A stretch of DNA of 64,000 nt from Botrytis cinerea B05.10 (taxonomy: Eukaryota; Ascomycota; Leotiomycetes; Helotiales; Sclerotiniaceae), in assembly GCF_000143535.2 (NCBI RefSeq), contig NC_037322.1, positions 1,488,001 through 1,552,000 on the forward strand. Reading direction: 5' to 3'. Shown here piece by piece: positions 32,001-46,240 of the stretch; position 1 is the stretch's first letter, and each line of letters starts with the position of its first letter. A program made the translations under genes and the position numbers. Below the pieces are notes generated by a model, which was not told the DNA's origin, ran no database searches, and saw only the letters and a list, made by a program, of their open reading frames with translations.

Positions 32001-33564
32001 TTGCGATCTTCGTGTTCATGCTCTTCTTGGTAGGGCACAGAGCTTGGCGCTGAACTCTCCTGAGGAACCGCATTCTTTGAAGTTACTGCTGGGTTTCTCA
32101 TCTTCAAAATGTCTCTCTTCGGAGGAGGGACATAAACCGTAGGATACAGCACTTCTTGTTCTTTGTTTTCAAGTAGATTCGTGTTATAGCTGTCCAAGAT
32201 CGAGAATTTGCTTGCCTTGATGTTTTCAACACAGTCAGTCGTATGCGCATGGTATGCATTCTCAACCTGGAAATCGTCTGTGATGTTGAGACTATCTCCC
32301 TGTGTGAGACGAGTTGACTCTAGCGCTTCATCAACTCCTGGAACGGAGTACGTATTGGACACTTCGTTCTCTGTGCTCTCAACAGGGTCTGGAGTGTCCC
32401 ACTTATAGTCAAGCCCGCCGTCGAAGAAATCACTGGGACTGGCTGGAAGGCTATAGGAGGTACTCAAGTAAGAACGGAGTGGGTTGGCGTCTTCACTGGA
32501 TAAAGTAGCATTAATATCGATGTTTGAGGTGGCTTTAGCAGGACATGTTGTCTTCGATTCCAACATTTTATTGACAACCTCATCAAGAGTGGGCTGACGA
32601 GAACTGAGAAGATAATCCAGACTTGACGGCCCGCTCAAAATCAATTCGTTTTTTCTCGCAAAATTGGCGTTTGGGATCTCGCGGCCTGGTGGTAGGTTGA
32701 CGTTCATTATCTTAGAGACTTTGCGAACTTCGCTTCGCCCGCTAATCTTTCTGGAAGTCTCGGAGCTGGTAGATACCCTATCGCGGGGAATCTTCTCGCA
32801 CCTTTCGATATCTAACAACTCTACTCGGTCAGAAGCGACGTTGCTAAAAGTTTCTCTGGTCTCTGAGAGAGCACTCATCACCCTGTGCCCTAGCTCTCTC
32901 TTCGCACTATTCATGAAAGATCGAGTAGGAGTGGAATATTTCGAAGATGGTGCAGTTGTCCCAATGGGTTCCATTGCCGAGCCAGGCGGACTTGTTTGAG
33001 CAGTATTCGGCCGCACACAAACGCCCGCACGGCCATATTCAGGATCCCACATTCCCTTGTGAAGCTCTTCGGGTGTTGGGCAATATGCCAAAGTTGCCGG
33101 CTTTCCCCCTACTGAGACAAATACGCTATGGTCAATCTTCCAACTAGGCTGGTGCGCAATATTCGAGTTGCACGACTCGCAGTATGGGATAGCACTAGGA
33201 CTTATTTGTGGCTGAGCGAATTGTCTTCGTGCCTGCTCTTCTCTGTACGCAACAAGTGCTTTGGTAGGCACGACTGGTGCTTGTATTGTTGCTGTGTGCG
33301 GAGCATGTGGATTTGTGAAGTCTTCCTGTAGCGCTGTTAGACAGATGAGGAGCACGTAGGCCCTTGTTGAGCACTTGCCTTTCTACGAAGATGTTCATGC
33401 TTCCATCTTTGGAAAACAGAAGCTGGAAATGGCGGCGGCTCTTCCACTTCGATCAGTTCCTCCAAGACTCCCAGGGCCAAGTCAACATTCTCATCGCCAA
33501 ATCTCTCTTGAAGTCGAGGATGCAATATGCGCAATCCATCCTTATATGGAAAATTTCTGGGCAC
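29013..33564 (-). CDS. Large protein of unknown function, ~1470 aa
   Basis: Four exons: 33564-33375, ~33333-30714, 30665-29702, 29651-29013. The last two introns are canonical (GTAAGC...CTAACATTGATCAG and GTAAGT...GAGCAG) and hold phase. The first junction is approximate because several GT sites are possible. The N-terminal 60 residues form an ordered acidic/basic segment (LRILHPRLQERFGDENVDLA; FQRWKHEHLRRK). A CESCNSNIA segment and GGKPATLAYCPTPEEL follow, then a long Ser/Pro/Glu-rich disordered middle. A basic patch carries ISPKKRSRSPMKRMFGE. The C-terminal ~200 residues are ordered and helical (NPYEQARYLVELELMIVHTA ... FDVEQILELIGGSEQ). I recognise no named family. The layout suggests a scaffold or regulator with a folded C-terminal domain (inference). 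Confidence 0.85.
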
Positions 33565-33831
33565 TGAAAAGTTTTCAAATCAGTATAGATTAAGGAGAAA
33601 TACAGATGACCAAAATCAAGTATGGTTTGCCAACTTGGGAAGTCTGGGAAGTCTGTTCGGACTTCTCTGACGACTCAAACAGAGCCTCCCGGAGTGGGTG
33701 GGTACAAAGGTGTAAGATAAGTTGTAACATCTCGGATTGCATTGCTTACCATCTGAACAAAGTCGGATTAAATAATTACGACACTCTATGAATTGTTAAT
33801 TAGGCTTGTAAATTATCAAGTCCAAGACACT

Positions 33832-34236
33832 TCACTCACTCTCTTCACCCCAACCTTCTCGAGAGAGATTATGCATTCCTGATTGCTTCCGCGAATTTTC
33901 TATCTCCACAGGGAGATGGTAATTGCCAAGAATTGGGTGCATGTCACCATTGTCATGTCCTGATGGATCATCACCTTCGATGTAAGTGGTATTCATCATT
34001 GCAATTCCATGGGCGTCAGATACAGTGTTGACTGAATAGTTTGTGGCAATGTCAAAATAGCAATTGCAGTAGGTGAACAGTATGAATATATTGACAAATG
34101 CTGCCAAAACAAAATGTCAGCAGAACAAGAATTTCTGGTAAACAAGGCCAGTGAATTATATTGGCTGAAAGAGATGAACCAAGCAATCACAACCTCTTGT
34201 TGTTTTTACTGATTGGAAGGAGAAAACAAATTTCAT
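33832..34236 (-). CDS. Possible small membrane/secreted protein, ~103 aa
   Basis: Exon 1 (34236-34194, MKFVFSFQSVKTTR) joins in phase 1 to exon 2 (34100-33832) across a 93-bp intron with an unusual GTTGTG donor but a good CTGAC...GGCAG acceptor. The product begins with a hydrophobic stretch (AFVNIFILFTYCNCYF) that could be a signal anchor. A polar, Asn/His/Asp-rich tail follows and ends EGWGEESE. It lies upstream of the 1470-aa gene on the same strand. No family is recognised. A chance open frame is possible, because the donor is weak and the product is short. Confidence 0.38.
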
Positions 34237-36455
34237 CACAAATGAGGGGGAGTATATTGAAGAAACTGATGAAAGTGCCTAGGGAGCCTCTCGAGTATGT
34301 CGAAATCGTATCTGTATCTGTCGATGTATGATACTATAGTTCAGGGAAAAACAAAGAATCCTATAATGTGTAAACGTTATGACAGTCCGAAGAAGAAGTG
34401 AAGGCAGTAAAAAGTCGGCTTGTTGATCTGTTATTGTCCGACGAAGTCGAAAGTGAATCTCTTCGGTTACAGGAGTATTTTGTATTGTCCCGAACAAGTC
34501 CAAGTACTTCCACTCCGAAGTGAAACCCTTGAAGAGAAATAACATTGCATATTGAAAAATATCTCATCTAAGGGCTTTTTTTTGAGAATAGTCATCGTTC
34601 ATTATCGGTCGGCAGAGATGCGACTTGAAAATTCTTCCATCGTACGACATTCTCTCCCCAGTGAGGGAATTGCAACAATTGAGGAAGGCGCGAGTTTCCT
34701 TCAACTTCAACATGCTACAACCAATACTCAAGATTGCAGAACATGCATCCTATTGGAGGAACGATTATGAAGTAAAGTCTGACGGTAGAAATAAATCCCT
34801 ACCATAACCTCAATGCTGGTGGTTAGAAGAAGCCACTATGTTCATCCGACCCTCTTAAGCATCGTTAGTAGCACTAGATCTTCTGATTGAGAGATTAAGA
34901 GGTTTACAACACAAAGTCATTCTTTGAGTTTCGCCATTTGGCTTTCAAGTTGGCAAAAGCTACTGCAGATACCCTTCTTAAACCCATCTCACTCCAATCG
35001 CCACAGTTGGTGTGAGAATTTCACATTGTGTGTCTACCAAAGAAGAAAGATGTCATCAATATCCAAATTTAATCCGTGCAGCCTACGGAATACAGAATTG
35101 ATGCATGCACTTATGGATATGTTTGAGATCATATCAGAAGTATGATACTATACATCTATGTTGCGGTTTTGGTTCCATGGTGCCCTGCGGGGAAGTTTTG
35201 CCTAGCAGGTACAGAGCATTATCCCTTGGATGATTTGCCTGCTCTTCATCAGCGGTAGCGAGCACAGTTATATTCTAAGCTCTGCCAGCAAAACATGGGA
35301 GTTGTATCATTTATTGCGAGTGCGTCCGATGTCTGAGATTCTTGGGAGTCAGCCGTCGGTCGAACTGAGAGCTATTCCCCAGCTAGGAACCTCCATATCG
35401 CCCATGTGACAGGATAAGTCGTCCGCATTGAGTTCATTCTCACTGGTGCCCAATATCTCGTCTCACTGAAGATCATCTGCCACTTTCGCCTTCAGCTGCG
35501 GCGGAACTATTCTTTCAATGCACCCTTAGAGCCTGTTGAGCCTCCTCTGTGTTACGAGGTTCGAGTGCAGAGTTGCCATTGATATATTGATGAATTCCAT
35601 CAAGAGAATTCATGACATATACAGCAGCAAACAGCGTTTCACCATGGCTCTTGCATTTTGCTTTGCTAATGATCATGATTCCGTTTCCATGACGTGCTGA
35701 ACACATTGGGTCTCTTCACCCGGAAAAGAGAATTTCATTGAGCTCAGGTTATCCTGATGAGATCCGGAATGTCGGGTGCAACGGCTCATGTCTGATAGTT
35801 CTCTAGAGATAGGAATTATCAAGACCAATCGACTTTTGGTCGATTCTTGTGGTCAACAGTCGTTCTCTGTCGTACGTCACATGATACACCGAAAGTTCAC
35901 CGAGCTTACTTAATGCCACGAGCAGCGTTTTCCAGCAAACACATTAGGTAAGCTCGTCACCAGTCCACCAGTCGTCCGTCCACTTCTCTAAGCCAAGCTT
36001 AAAACTAACCTAGCAGCTACCGAATTTCGAAGCCGATACGAGTTGCAATTCATGATAATCATTACAAGCGATACCATTGGTTCACTCTCCGCATTCAACC
36101 ATCCTTCCCCGCAATATTTCCAAACTGAACTTGCCGTAGGCTTTCCCGTTGTTATTTCATACCTTTCTGACACTCCGTCCTAGCCTTCAATGCTCTTCGG
36201 GATTAGATCAAGGTAGTCAATTGAGGTTTAGAATGGATCAATGGCGCCCGAATGAAATGCCGTTAGAGGTTTCCGACCTCAACATGCAGTGCAGAGCAAT
36301 TTAATATTTTTTATTAAAGTCTCACAATTTCCCTTTGCTTTTCTTCTGCATTCTCATAACCATTCTACTTTGCTTGCAATCTTGCTTCAATCAAGTTCCC
36401 TTCCTCTTCCGTCAGATCTTGAGAACTTCTCTTTTTTAGCTATATAGTCACAACG
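34237..36455. other. Intergenic, 2.2 kb
   Basis: No supported gene. The minus frame 35706-35515 (63 codons) is intact but isolated. The last 150 bp before 36456 are CT-rich, fitting the 5' UTR of the phenol monooxygenase-like gene. Confidence 0.5.
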
Positions 36456-38517
<2,062 letters not shown>

Positions 38518-39182
38518 AATCGATGGGGACCAAGACCTAGCATGCATTGTATGATTTGATACGAATGGTGTATAGAATGGGACTGGATTGGAGTTGGGCA
38601 AGAGCGTGCATTGTTATTGTACTTAGCATGTAAATATTTATTGAACATATCTACAGATACTTAAATGATGTTAAAACTGCATACAAACGTAACAATTGTT
38701 TATATGTAATAAAATGTGCAGACCGGTGCACTTTGTCGTTGTTTTCAATTACCACTTATTACCAGACATGCCAGAATCTGGGCCTGAACCCAGCTATGAC
38801 CCGCCCCTGCTTTTCATTCCGGCACTAACAGCTCTCATCCAATCAAAAATCTTTGTCCTCCTCAAACCTTAAGTCGCCTTTCAGCAAAAGAAGTCCCATA
38901 TCCCGTACATTCACTAGCTAAGGTACCTCCCTAGTACTTTGTACTTCTTTCTCCATTTCTTCTTTCATCATTGATTTGCCGCAAATCTCACAACCATCAC
39001 TCCTCCAAAAACCCACAACTACATGCAATCCTCCCCAAATTTCAGCCCACTTGAAGGAACAGCACATCAACTATCAACAATCGACATCAATCAGGATTAC
39101 TCGAAAATCATTTGAGATATTACTTTAACGCAGTTCTCGATGTTGGGCGATCCCAGCAACAAAGGAATTTCGCCTTTTCGTC
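38518..39182. other. Intergenic spacer, promoter of ULP1
   Basis: About 0.67 kb, no coding frame. It is pyrimidine- and CA-rich from 38930 to 39100, as expected upstream of a fungal transcription start. Confidence 0.5.
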
Positions 39183-40860
39183 ATGACCAGTCTTAAGCGG
39201 AAAGCTAGTCAAGAGTTAACTCACAATTCGATAGAAGTTATTGAGGTATGTCCAGACCCTTAAAGCCTGATTAGCTTGAGCTGTTCAAGAGTATAGGAGC
39301 TGATATTCTAGTAAGCCGATTCACGGGGACGAGATGTTCGAGACTATATTGGGCTGGTTGCGGGGCGCTTTGGAATGGTTTCGCAGAAGGGTCGATCCAT
39401 TATATACAGACATGAGCTACAGCAACATTGATGGTGAGTGGCACGGTAGTATTCTTATCTGCTGAATTCACTAAGAACTTTGTACAGTCGTTGCAGACGA
39501 ACATATCCAGAGGGCAGAAGCGAGAGAAGATGGGTCAACTGCGGTCAAGCGGCAGAGAAATAAATCGAGGAGCAAGACGAATCGAAGAACATCATCACAT
39601 CAACGAAGGACAAAATCAATAAATATGGACCAAACAAAGAGCTTATCGGAAGAAGAGCTGAGGGCAGAGGCTGACGCGCAATGGATCCCCCCCGCTTTCG
39701 GTGCTCCTACGAAATCCGTAGAACGAGAGGTTATAGTAATATCGGATGATGAGGGGGAAAGTGAAGAGGAAAGACCAAAGTCGATAGCGGATGCGCTGCA
39801 GTCACAGCAACCACCCAAGGCTCCCACCACACGCCTCCAGCCGATGAGAAACCTGAGACGCACATCCACGGCTACAGCTACGGCCACGGCCACTGTTGAG
39901 AGTTCTTTACATGACCGTTTGGCCATTTTATTAACGTTAGGTGATGAAGACGATAAATCTGGACGGCCGCCATTACCTATCTCGACACGAGCTCAAGAAA
40001 AGATCAAGAGGGATTTGGAAGCGCGACAGCTCAAGGAAAAGCAAGAAAAGATTCGAATCGCAAAGGAACGCAGACTGACACGGCGAGATCCATCGAACCG
40101 GTTAGTCCATGCGTTGGACGACAAATGGGAGGACAATGTTTGTGAGGCTCTTGATCGTGCTCGGAAAAATGGGAATTTGCCAATCACCCAATCGCAGGGT
40201 GGCACTCCATTACATTACAAAGACTTTGGAACTTTACTGGGCAGAAATTCATGGCTCAACGATGAGATTATCAACACTTATATCGAATGGGTGGTGGAAG
40301 CTGCAAACGAATTCGCTAAAGAAGAGGCAAAGGCTTTCGGGGAACCTGTAGGGAAAGTGCCAAAATTCATCGCACACAATAGCTTCTTTTACGAGAACTT
40401 GGATAAGAAAGGTCCAAGCAGTACACAACGTCTGATGGGTAGGAAGAAAGCTCCCGGAGTCTTGCTGCTTGAGGTTGACACGGTGTTCGTTCCTATCTGC
40501 AGAGGTAGTCATTGGACTGTTGGCGTTGTACGACCGATGGCTAGGACTATTGAGTATTTTGATAGTTTGCAAGGTTCTTCAAAAACGTTCATCAAACTGA
40601 TGCGAGGTTGGTTGAAATTTCAACTCGGTGCGGATTACAAAGAAGATGAATGGAAGACCCCGAACACTGGATGTACTCGACAAATGAACGGTTATGATTG
40701 TGGAGTATTCGTCTGTACAAATGCTCTTTGCGTTGCTCTGGGCGTCAATACCGACTGTTATAATGGGACGGATATGACGACCATGAGAAGGAACATCGCT
40801 GCGCTCTTAATTAATAAAGGCTTTCAAGGAGATTTCGCTTGGGGCCGGGGAGTTTTTTAA
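39183..40860 (+). CDS. ULP1: SUMO-specific cysteine protease Ulp1
   Basis: Three exons (39183-39245, 39316-39433, 39488-40860) give 517 residues. The N-terminal ~290 residues are regulatory and basic/disordered, including a SUMO-interaction-like REVIVISDDEGE. The C-terminal C48 peptidase domain carries the catalytic set His402 (GSHWTVGVV), Asp419 (EYFDSLQGSS), oxyanion Gln459 and Cys465 (NGYDCGVFVC). The WLNDEIINTYIEW substrate-binding segment is near 300. Ulp1 matures the SUMO precursor and removes SUMO from targets, usually at the nuclear pore. The short first exon (MTSLKRKASQEL...) and second exon (PIHGDEMFETILGWL...) extend the protein upstream of the Met at 39625. The second exon uses an AAG acceptor because the first possible AG would give an immediate stop. 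Confidence 0.95.
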
Positions 40861-41625
40861 ATGTGTTTTGTGTTTTTGGGACAGGCGTTTTTGAGCAAGG
40901 ACAAAGGAACGATACCCATGATGTGTTGTATAAAAAATGGCAGGTTGCCGGAAGGGTTTTAAAGATGCATTTTGATAGATGGAGTCTTGGTCAAGAAGAG
41001 GAAAGGGGAGGGGAAAGAAAAGGCGAGGCACTGAATCTCATTGCACGGGCGAGAAGAGCTCGGGATGATTGCTCCGTATGCTTGACACGAACACATGCAG
41101 AAGATGGCACGGTCTATTCCATCTGATAGAGCCTTGTACCTGCTTACTTATGCTGGTGGGTTGAATCATACCTACCTAGTAATACTGGGTTGAGAAATAC
41201 AAAATTATATCATAATCCGAAAATTGAACAATCACAACACACACTTATTATAATACCTGCCCAACAATTTGAAGCCCGTCTATCAACATAACGTATGGCT
41301 CACGGCTATTGTCATAATCCTACCACAAACCAACACTTATGTATACATACCCCGGTTAAAATGCTAACTTCCCCACAAGCTGCAGTTCATCCTTCTAGAA
41401 TCCCCACTAATCTCTTAATAAACCGAAACCCGCTGCTAACCTCGATCCTACAATCCGCAAGTCGTCACTTCCTACTCACCTTGTTTGCGGCATAAACCAA
41501 TCTCTATCTTTGTGACCGTCAATTTAATCTACATAGAAGAAAGTTTCAAATCTTGTACATAGAGACGCGAAACAAGTATAAGATTGTTTGCATACGAATG
41601 ATAGAGGGCAAGGCTCTAAGATAAG
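40861..41625. other. Intergenic spacer
   Basis: About 0.77 kb between ULP1 and the WDR48-like gene, same strand. No coding frame is supported. Confidence 0.55.
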
Positions 41626-44600
41626 ATGGCGATGGCCAAGAAGGCACGGCAGAGAATAAGTTACGGTATGTCAACAGCCCCTGATTTCGTTGTGCGTGAT
41701 GGCGTCGCATCCATTCTCCGTATTGGATATGGAAAGGAACAAAAGATTCTTCAGAAGCTAATGAAATTGTTCTGCGCGATTGTAGTCTTACCACTTGCGA
41801 ATTCTCCGGGCGGACATAGATTAGGTGTGAATGGTTTGGCCGTGGATAGTGAGCAATCAATTTTGTGAGTCCTGTGGCTTTTGTGTTGCGGTTTTACTTC
41901 TTTGGTCATATGTCAGTGGAGTTTTCAAAGAGAAGAGCTTTAGTTAGCAATGGGCGCATGGGTTAACAAGACAAAGATACTCAGGAGGCCGAGATGGTGC
42001 TATTTGCGCCTGGGATCTAAATTTGGATCTGCGACCGAAAGAACCCTCCACCAATAATCCATTCGACGATCCGCCTTCATCCGAATCTAAGCCAAAGTCT
42101 GCGACTACTTTCAGAGCCCAAACTCAAGCTCATACGCATTGGGTTAATGACATAGTACTTGCGAAAAATAACACAGCGCTGGTGAGCGCATCGAGCGATT
42201 TAACTGTGAGGGTTTGGAGACCTTTGGAGAAGGACAGTGAACCGGTGACAATTGGTCAGCATGCAGATTATGTGAAATGCCTCGCCAGTCCTGGCAAGAC
42301 CGCCAATTGGGTTGCTTCGGGTGGTCTAGATCGACGAATTTGTCTCTGGGATTTGAATGGAGGCGGAAAACAACTCGAGATTGAAGTCGGCGATGAGGAT
42401 ACGTCTGAAAAAGGATCGGTATATGCGTTGAGTACTGGGAGCAATATACTAGCAGCTGGCGGGCCAGAATCAATCGTGCGACTCTGGGATTCGAGGACGG
42501 GGAAGAGAATCACAAAGTTTGTGGGCCATACAGATAATGTTAGGGATATATTGATTAATGAAGCGGGCGATATGATTATGACGGCGAGTTCGGATCAGAC
42601 AGTTAAGGTGTGGAGTATGACGGCTGGAAGATGTATGCATACACTCACAATGCATAATGATAGTGTGTGGTCGCTGTTTTCTGAGGATCCATCGCTTGGC
42701 GTTTTTTACAGTAGCGATCGCTCTGGGTTGGTAGCCAAGACAGACATCAGAGGCACACTGGGAGAACTAGACGATGGCGTTTCGCTAGCGCTTGCGCAAG
42801 AAAATGATGGCGTTACTAGAGTTATTGCTTCCGGGGAGCATGTCTGGACAGCAACATCAAGTTCCTCTATCAATCGATGGGCAGATGTCGATACTGGGTC
42901 CGATATTCAATTACCGGAAGCCTATCAGCGTCATCGCGCTACTAGCTCTGTGTCAAAGCCTAGGGCGGCTTCGCCTCCTGTCACTAATGGGCAACCTAAG
43001 AAAGAGATTCCTCTTAAATCCATCCTGAGGATTTCAAATACGGCAAGCTTTCCGGCGCCAACTGTAAGAGATTCGGATTCTGTCACCAATTTCTCATTAG
43101 TTAATGGTGGAGGGAAAGCTTCCGAGCCAATTGTGGATCAGGATTTGGGAGTGATTGTTCCAATTTATACGTTACCTGAAGAAACTATCGAGGGGCAACA
43201 TGGTCTAGTTAAGCACAAGCTTTTGAATGATCGCAGGAGGGTTTTGACTTTAGATACTGCTGGAGATGTACTATTATGGGATCTTCTCAAAGTAGGCGAA
43301 CTTTACACAAATGTTTTTAGACAAAGGGCTGATTATAGAATAGTGCATTCCTATCAAATCTTTCGGGAAATGTCATCTCGAAGATGTAGAACCGGAAGTC
43401 AATACAATGGAAGCTGTGGCGCCTTGGTGTTCGTTGGATACTAGAACCGGTCGATTGGCTGTTGTTTTAGAGGAGTACAATTGTTTCGATGCGGAGATGT
43501 ATGCGGATGAACTAGAACTGCAAGATGATGTTGAGTTTAGGGAGGATCAAAGAAGTAAGTCTATTCTTCGGGGAGATTGGAGATTTCAGGTTAACAATTC
43601 ATAGTAAACCTCGGGAAGTGGATATTACGGTATATATTTTCCAGACTGGTTGATGAGCAGATCAAGAAGGACGAAGCCTTCCGCGCTGAGCTTAACGAAA
43701 GTGCCAAAGCAAGACGAGAAGCTAGCCCGCCAAGCTCTATCATTATACCCAATGCTTCTGTAACTGCTTGGGATCAGCAAGGTACCTTGACTCCACGAGC
43801 AAATGGCGCTCATTATTCTGCTATGACCCCTGGGATGGGCATTGGTGTTGCCACTCCTGGGCTTGGTAGCCATCTACCTTCTGTGTCTGAAGATGGCGGG
43901 CCGTTGGATAAAAGAGGATCACAAGCAAGTCGGAGCTCAGTGGAAAAGCCAGACTATTTCGGAAGCTCGGCAATCACAAATGATCCTCCTAAACAAACAG
44001 TTGTCACAACAAGCGACAGTCAAGATGCTAAATCCCCGGCGGTAGATACAGAAAAGGAGAACAATGGTAAAGATAGCAGCAAGTCTTTTGGCATGAAGTT
44101 CCGTAAAGGGATGTCTTTCGGGACGAAGAAGCTTGGTCGTTCATCTTCTACTACTATGGACAAACCAGTCGTACTAGACGACAGCAAAGATAAAGCCACA
44201 GACGAAGGATCAGAGTCATCGGAAGCGGGTGATAAACCTCCTGCCGAAAAAGAAGTCGAAGATAATTTCAATGGTACGATACAGAAGATCCGAAACGAAT
44301 ACGATAAACTACTTGCGGAGAATCCGATTCAAGAAGTTGAGACTGGTATCACGCCTAGTTTGCCACCCGAGACACCGGTGCTCAAGATTCCTGGCGGCAC
44401 TACGGTTATCATTCAAGAAGAAACGAGTGGTGGTGTCAAGGATCTGTATAGAGGCAGTGTAGAGACGGTGGGTGAAGATGCTGATCTTATTGCCGAGAAA
44501 GCTCCAATGTGGCTGGGCGAACTACTCCTAAAGGTATCTATCTCCCTCTCCCTCTTCAAGCCCACACTTCATGTTCCATCCTCCCAGTACTGAGATCTAA

Positions 44601-45250
44601 CAACCAACAGAACAAAATCCCACTCAAAGATCCTGTCAAAGTATCATTCATTCTTCAACCCTACCAAGATCTTCTCCCCTCTATCGCAGGCCCTGATGGT
44701 AACGCAAGACTCAATGCAAATCGCATGTTAAGAGTTAAGAAGATTCTGGCTTATGTGGCGGAGAGAATCGAGCCGGCAAGTGAGCAACCGAAACCTGAGG
44801 TTATGAAGCCGGAGGATTATTTGGATCTATATTGTTATGAACAGGTTTGTCTTTCTTCTTTCTCCCTGTACTTTCTTTTGTCTGTCAGACGGCATTTCCC
44901 TAGACACTCTCAGTGAGATGTGGTTCACGGATCAGTTTTCAAAGTCGACAATATAAGGATAGGAAAGCATAGCTAAACTACCCCTCAAACAGAAACTTCC
45001 CATAACAATGTCCCTTGCTACGCTCCGTGCACACGTCTGGAAGGGCGGCGCGGATGTATTGTTGTATTACAAGAGTAATGGAACAAGGACTATAAGATCC
45101 GAAAGGCTTACTGAGGAAAATGAGGACGGTGAGCAGAATTCTGGGGATACTGGAAACGGCAACGGAATCACTGGTGCTGGAACTGGAAATGGAAACGGTG
45201 CTGCAGCGCCGGCGACTGGAGGTGGAACTACAAGTTTTGTTGGATCTTAG
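41626..45250 (+). CDS. WDR48/UAF1-like WD40 protein (deubiquitinase cofactor)
   Basis: Seven exons (41626-41665, 41786-41864, 41977-43291, 43344-43554, 43605-44533, 44611-44844, 44972-45250) give about 1028 residues. The start [20 protein letters not shown] is the family signature. WD40 repeats fill the N-terminal half ([52 protein letters not shown]). The C-terminal DUF3337/SUMO-like region has [23 protein letters not shown] and [13 protein letters not shown]. The family includes human WDR48 and fission yeast Bun107, which activate USP1/USP12/USP46-type deubiquitinases. A Ser/Pro-rich linker and a Gly/Asn-rich tail are present. The last acceptor is uncertain: TAG at 44971 keeps frame, whereas the stronger CAG at 44991 would shift it. 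It lies just downstream of ULP1 on the same strand and is convergent with PPM2. Confidence 0.94.
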
Positions 45251-46240
45251 ATGCGGGTTTAAGCGGGAAAGAATAAGGGTGGGGCCGCGAAGATAGGACA
45301 TGAGGAGAAAAAAGAATCTTGGTTATGCACAAATGGTTGGCGTGCTAAGTGGTGACCATTTAGCATAGCAAAAGGGTAGGAGTAGTATATGGATTGATGG
45401 ATGAAAGGGATTTGAAACCCTTTTGGTTGGAAGGAATTTAGTAGGCTATGTTATTCTTGATAGTTGAAAGCTAGATGCTGAAATTTAGGGGCAAGATTTT
45501 GGGGTCAAGACTTAGGGGTGAATAACATTCTTATACTTCTCATCTACTTGGAATTGGGGTGATTGATGGAGCTTCAGTGTGTGATATGCGATGTTGTAGG
45601 ATGAGTGTGATAGTATTTCCCATAGGACTAGGATACCGGAAGGTTGAGTTTGCATATCTGAGTATGACTGATGAAAAGTGGTCGAAAATCAGTCAACTGG
45701 TTTTATATACCTACCTTCGCAACCGGTATCAAGTGTAAGTTAATTGCGTGGAAGGTTAGCAGCGCAAATGAATGCCCGAGGTTTAGCCACTGCGGTCCGA
45801 AATTTCCTTTGGTATTTATTCGAGCTGGGTATCCATGATTTGACCAACACTACAAGGGGCGGGGATTGAGAACATATTCAAGGACGGGGGAAATGCATCT
45901 ACGTCTTCGAATCGGGTTGGTTTTGAGTAAAAAGGTGCTGGCTCCGCTAATGGGTGTGTGGAAGAATGTGAAATTGGTGAGAATCACTCATGTAGTTTGT
46001 TTGCATTTGCATTTAAAGTGGTAGGCAATTTGTCTCTGTTGCGAAATGATGTTTTCGAGTTTGATTCTCTGCAGAGAATCTTCTATCGCTCACGAGAATT
46101 TTAGGAGCTATCAACCTATGTCAATAAGAACAAGTGCATCTTGGAACGCCAAGTTATTTGATTCTCGATGTTTGACCTCATGCATGCCCGCGTCGTCTCT
46201 TCGTCAGATATACAACAAGAGTTTGTAATTACAGTAGTAC
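45251..46240. other. Convergent 3' intergenic region
   Basis: About 1 kb between the stops of the WDR48-like gene (plus) and PPM2 (minus). No gene seen. Confidence 0.55.

Noticed and set aside
35515..35706. 63-aa minus ORF starting MCSARHGNG
   Set aside because: Intact but short, isolated and without family or splice support.
39600..39926. 108-aa minus ORF with VAVAVAVD repeat
   Set aside because: Antisense shadow of the Ala/Thr-rich segment in ULP1.
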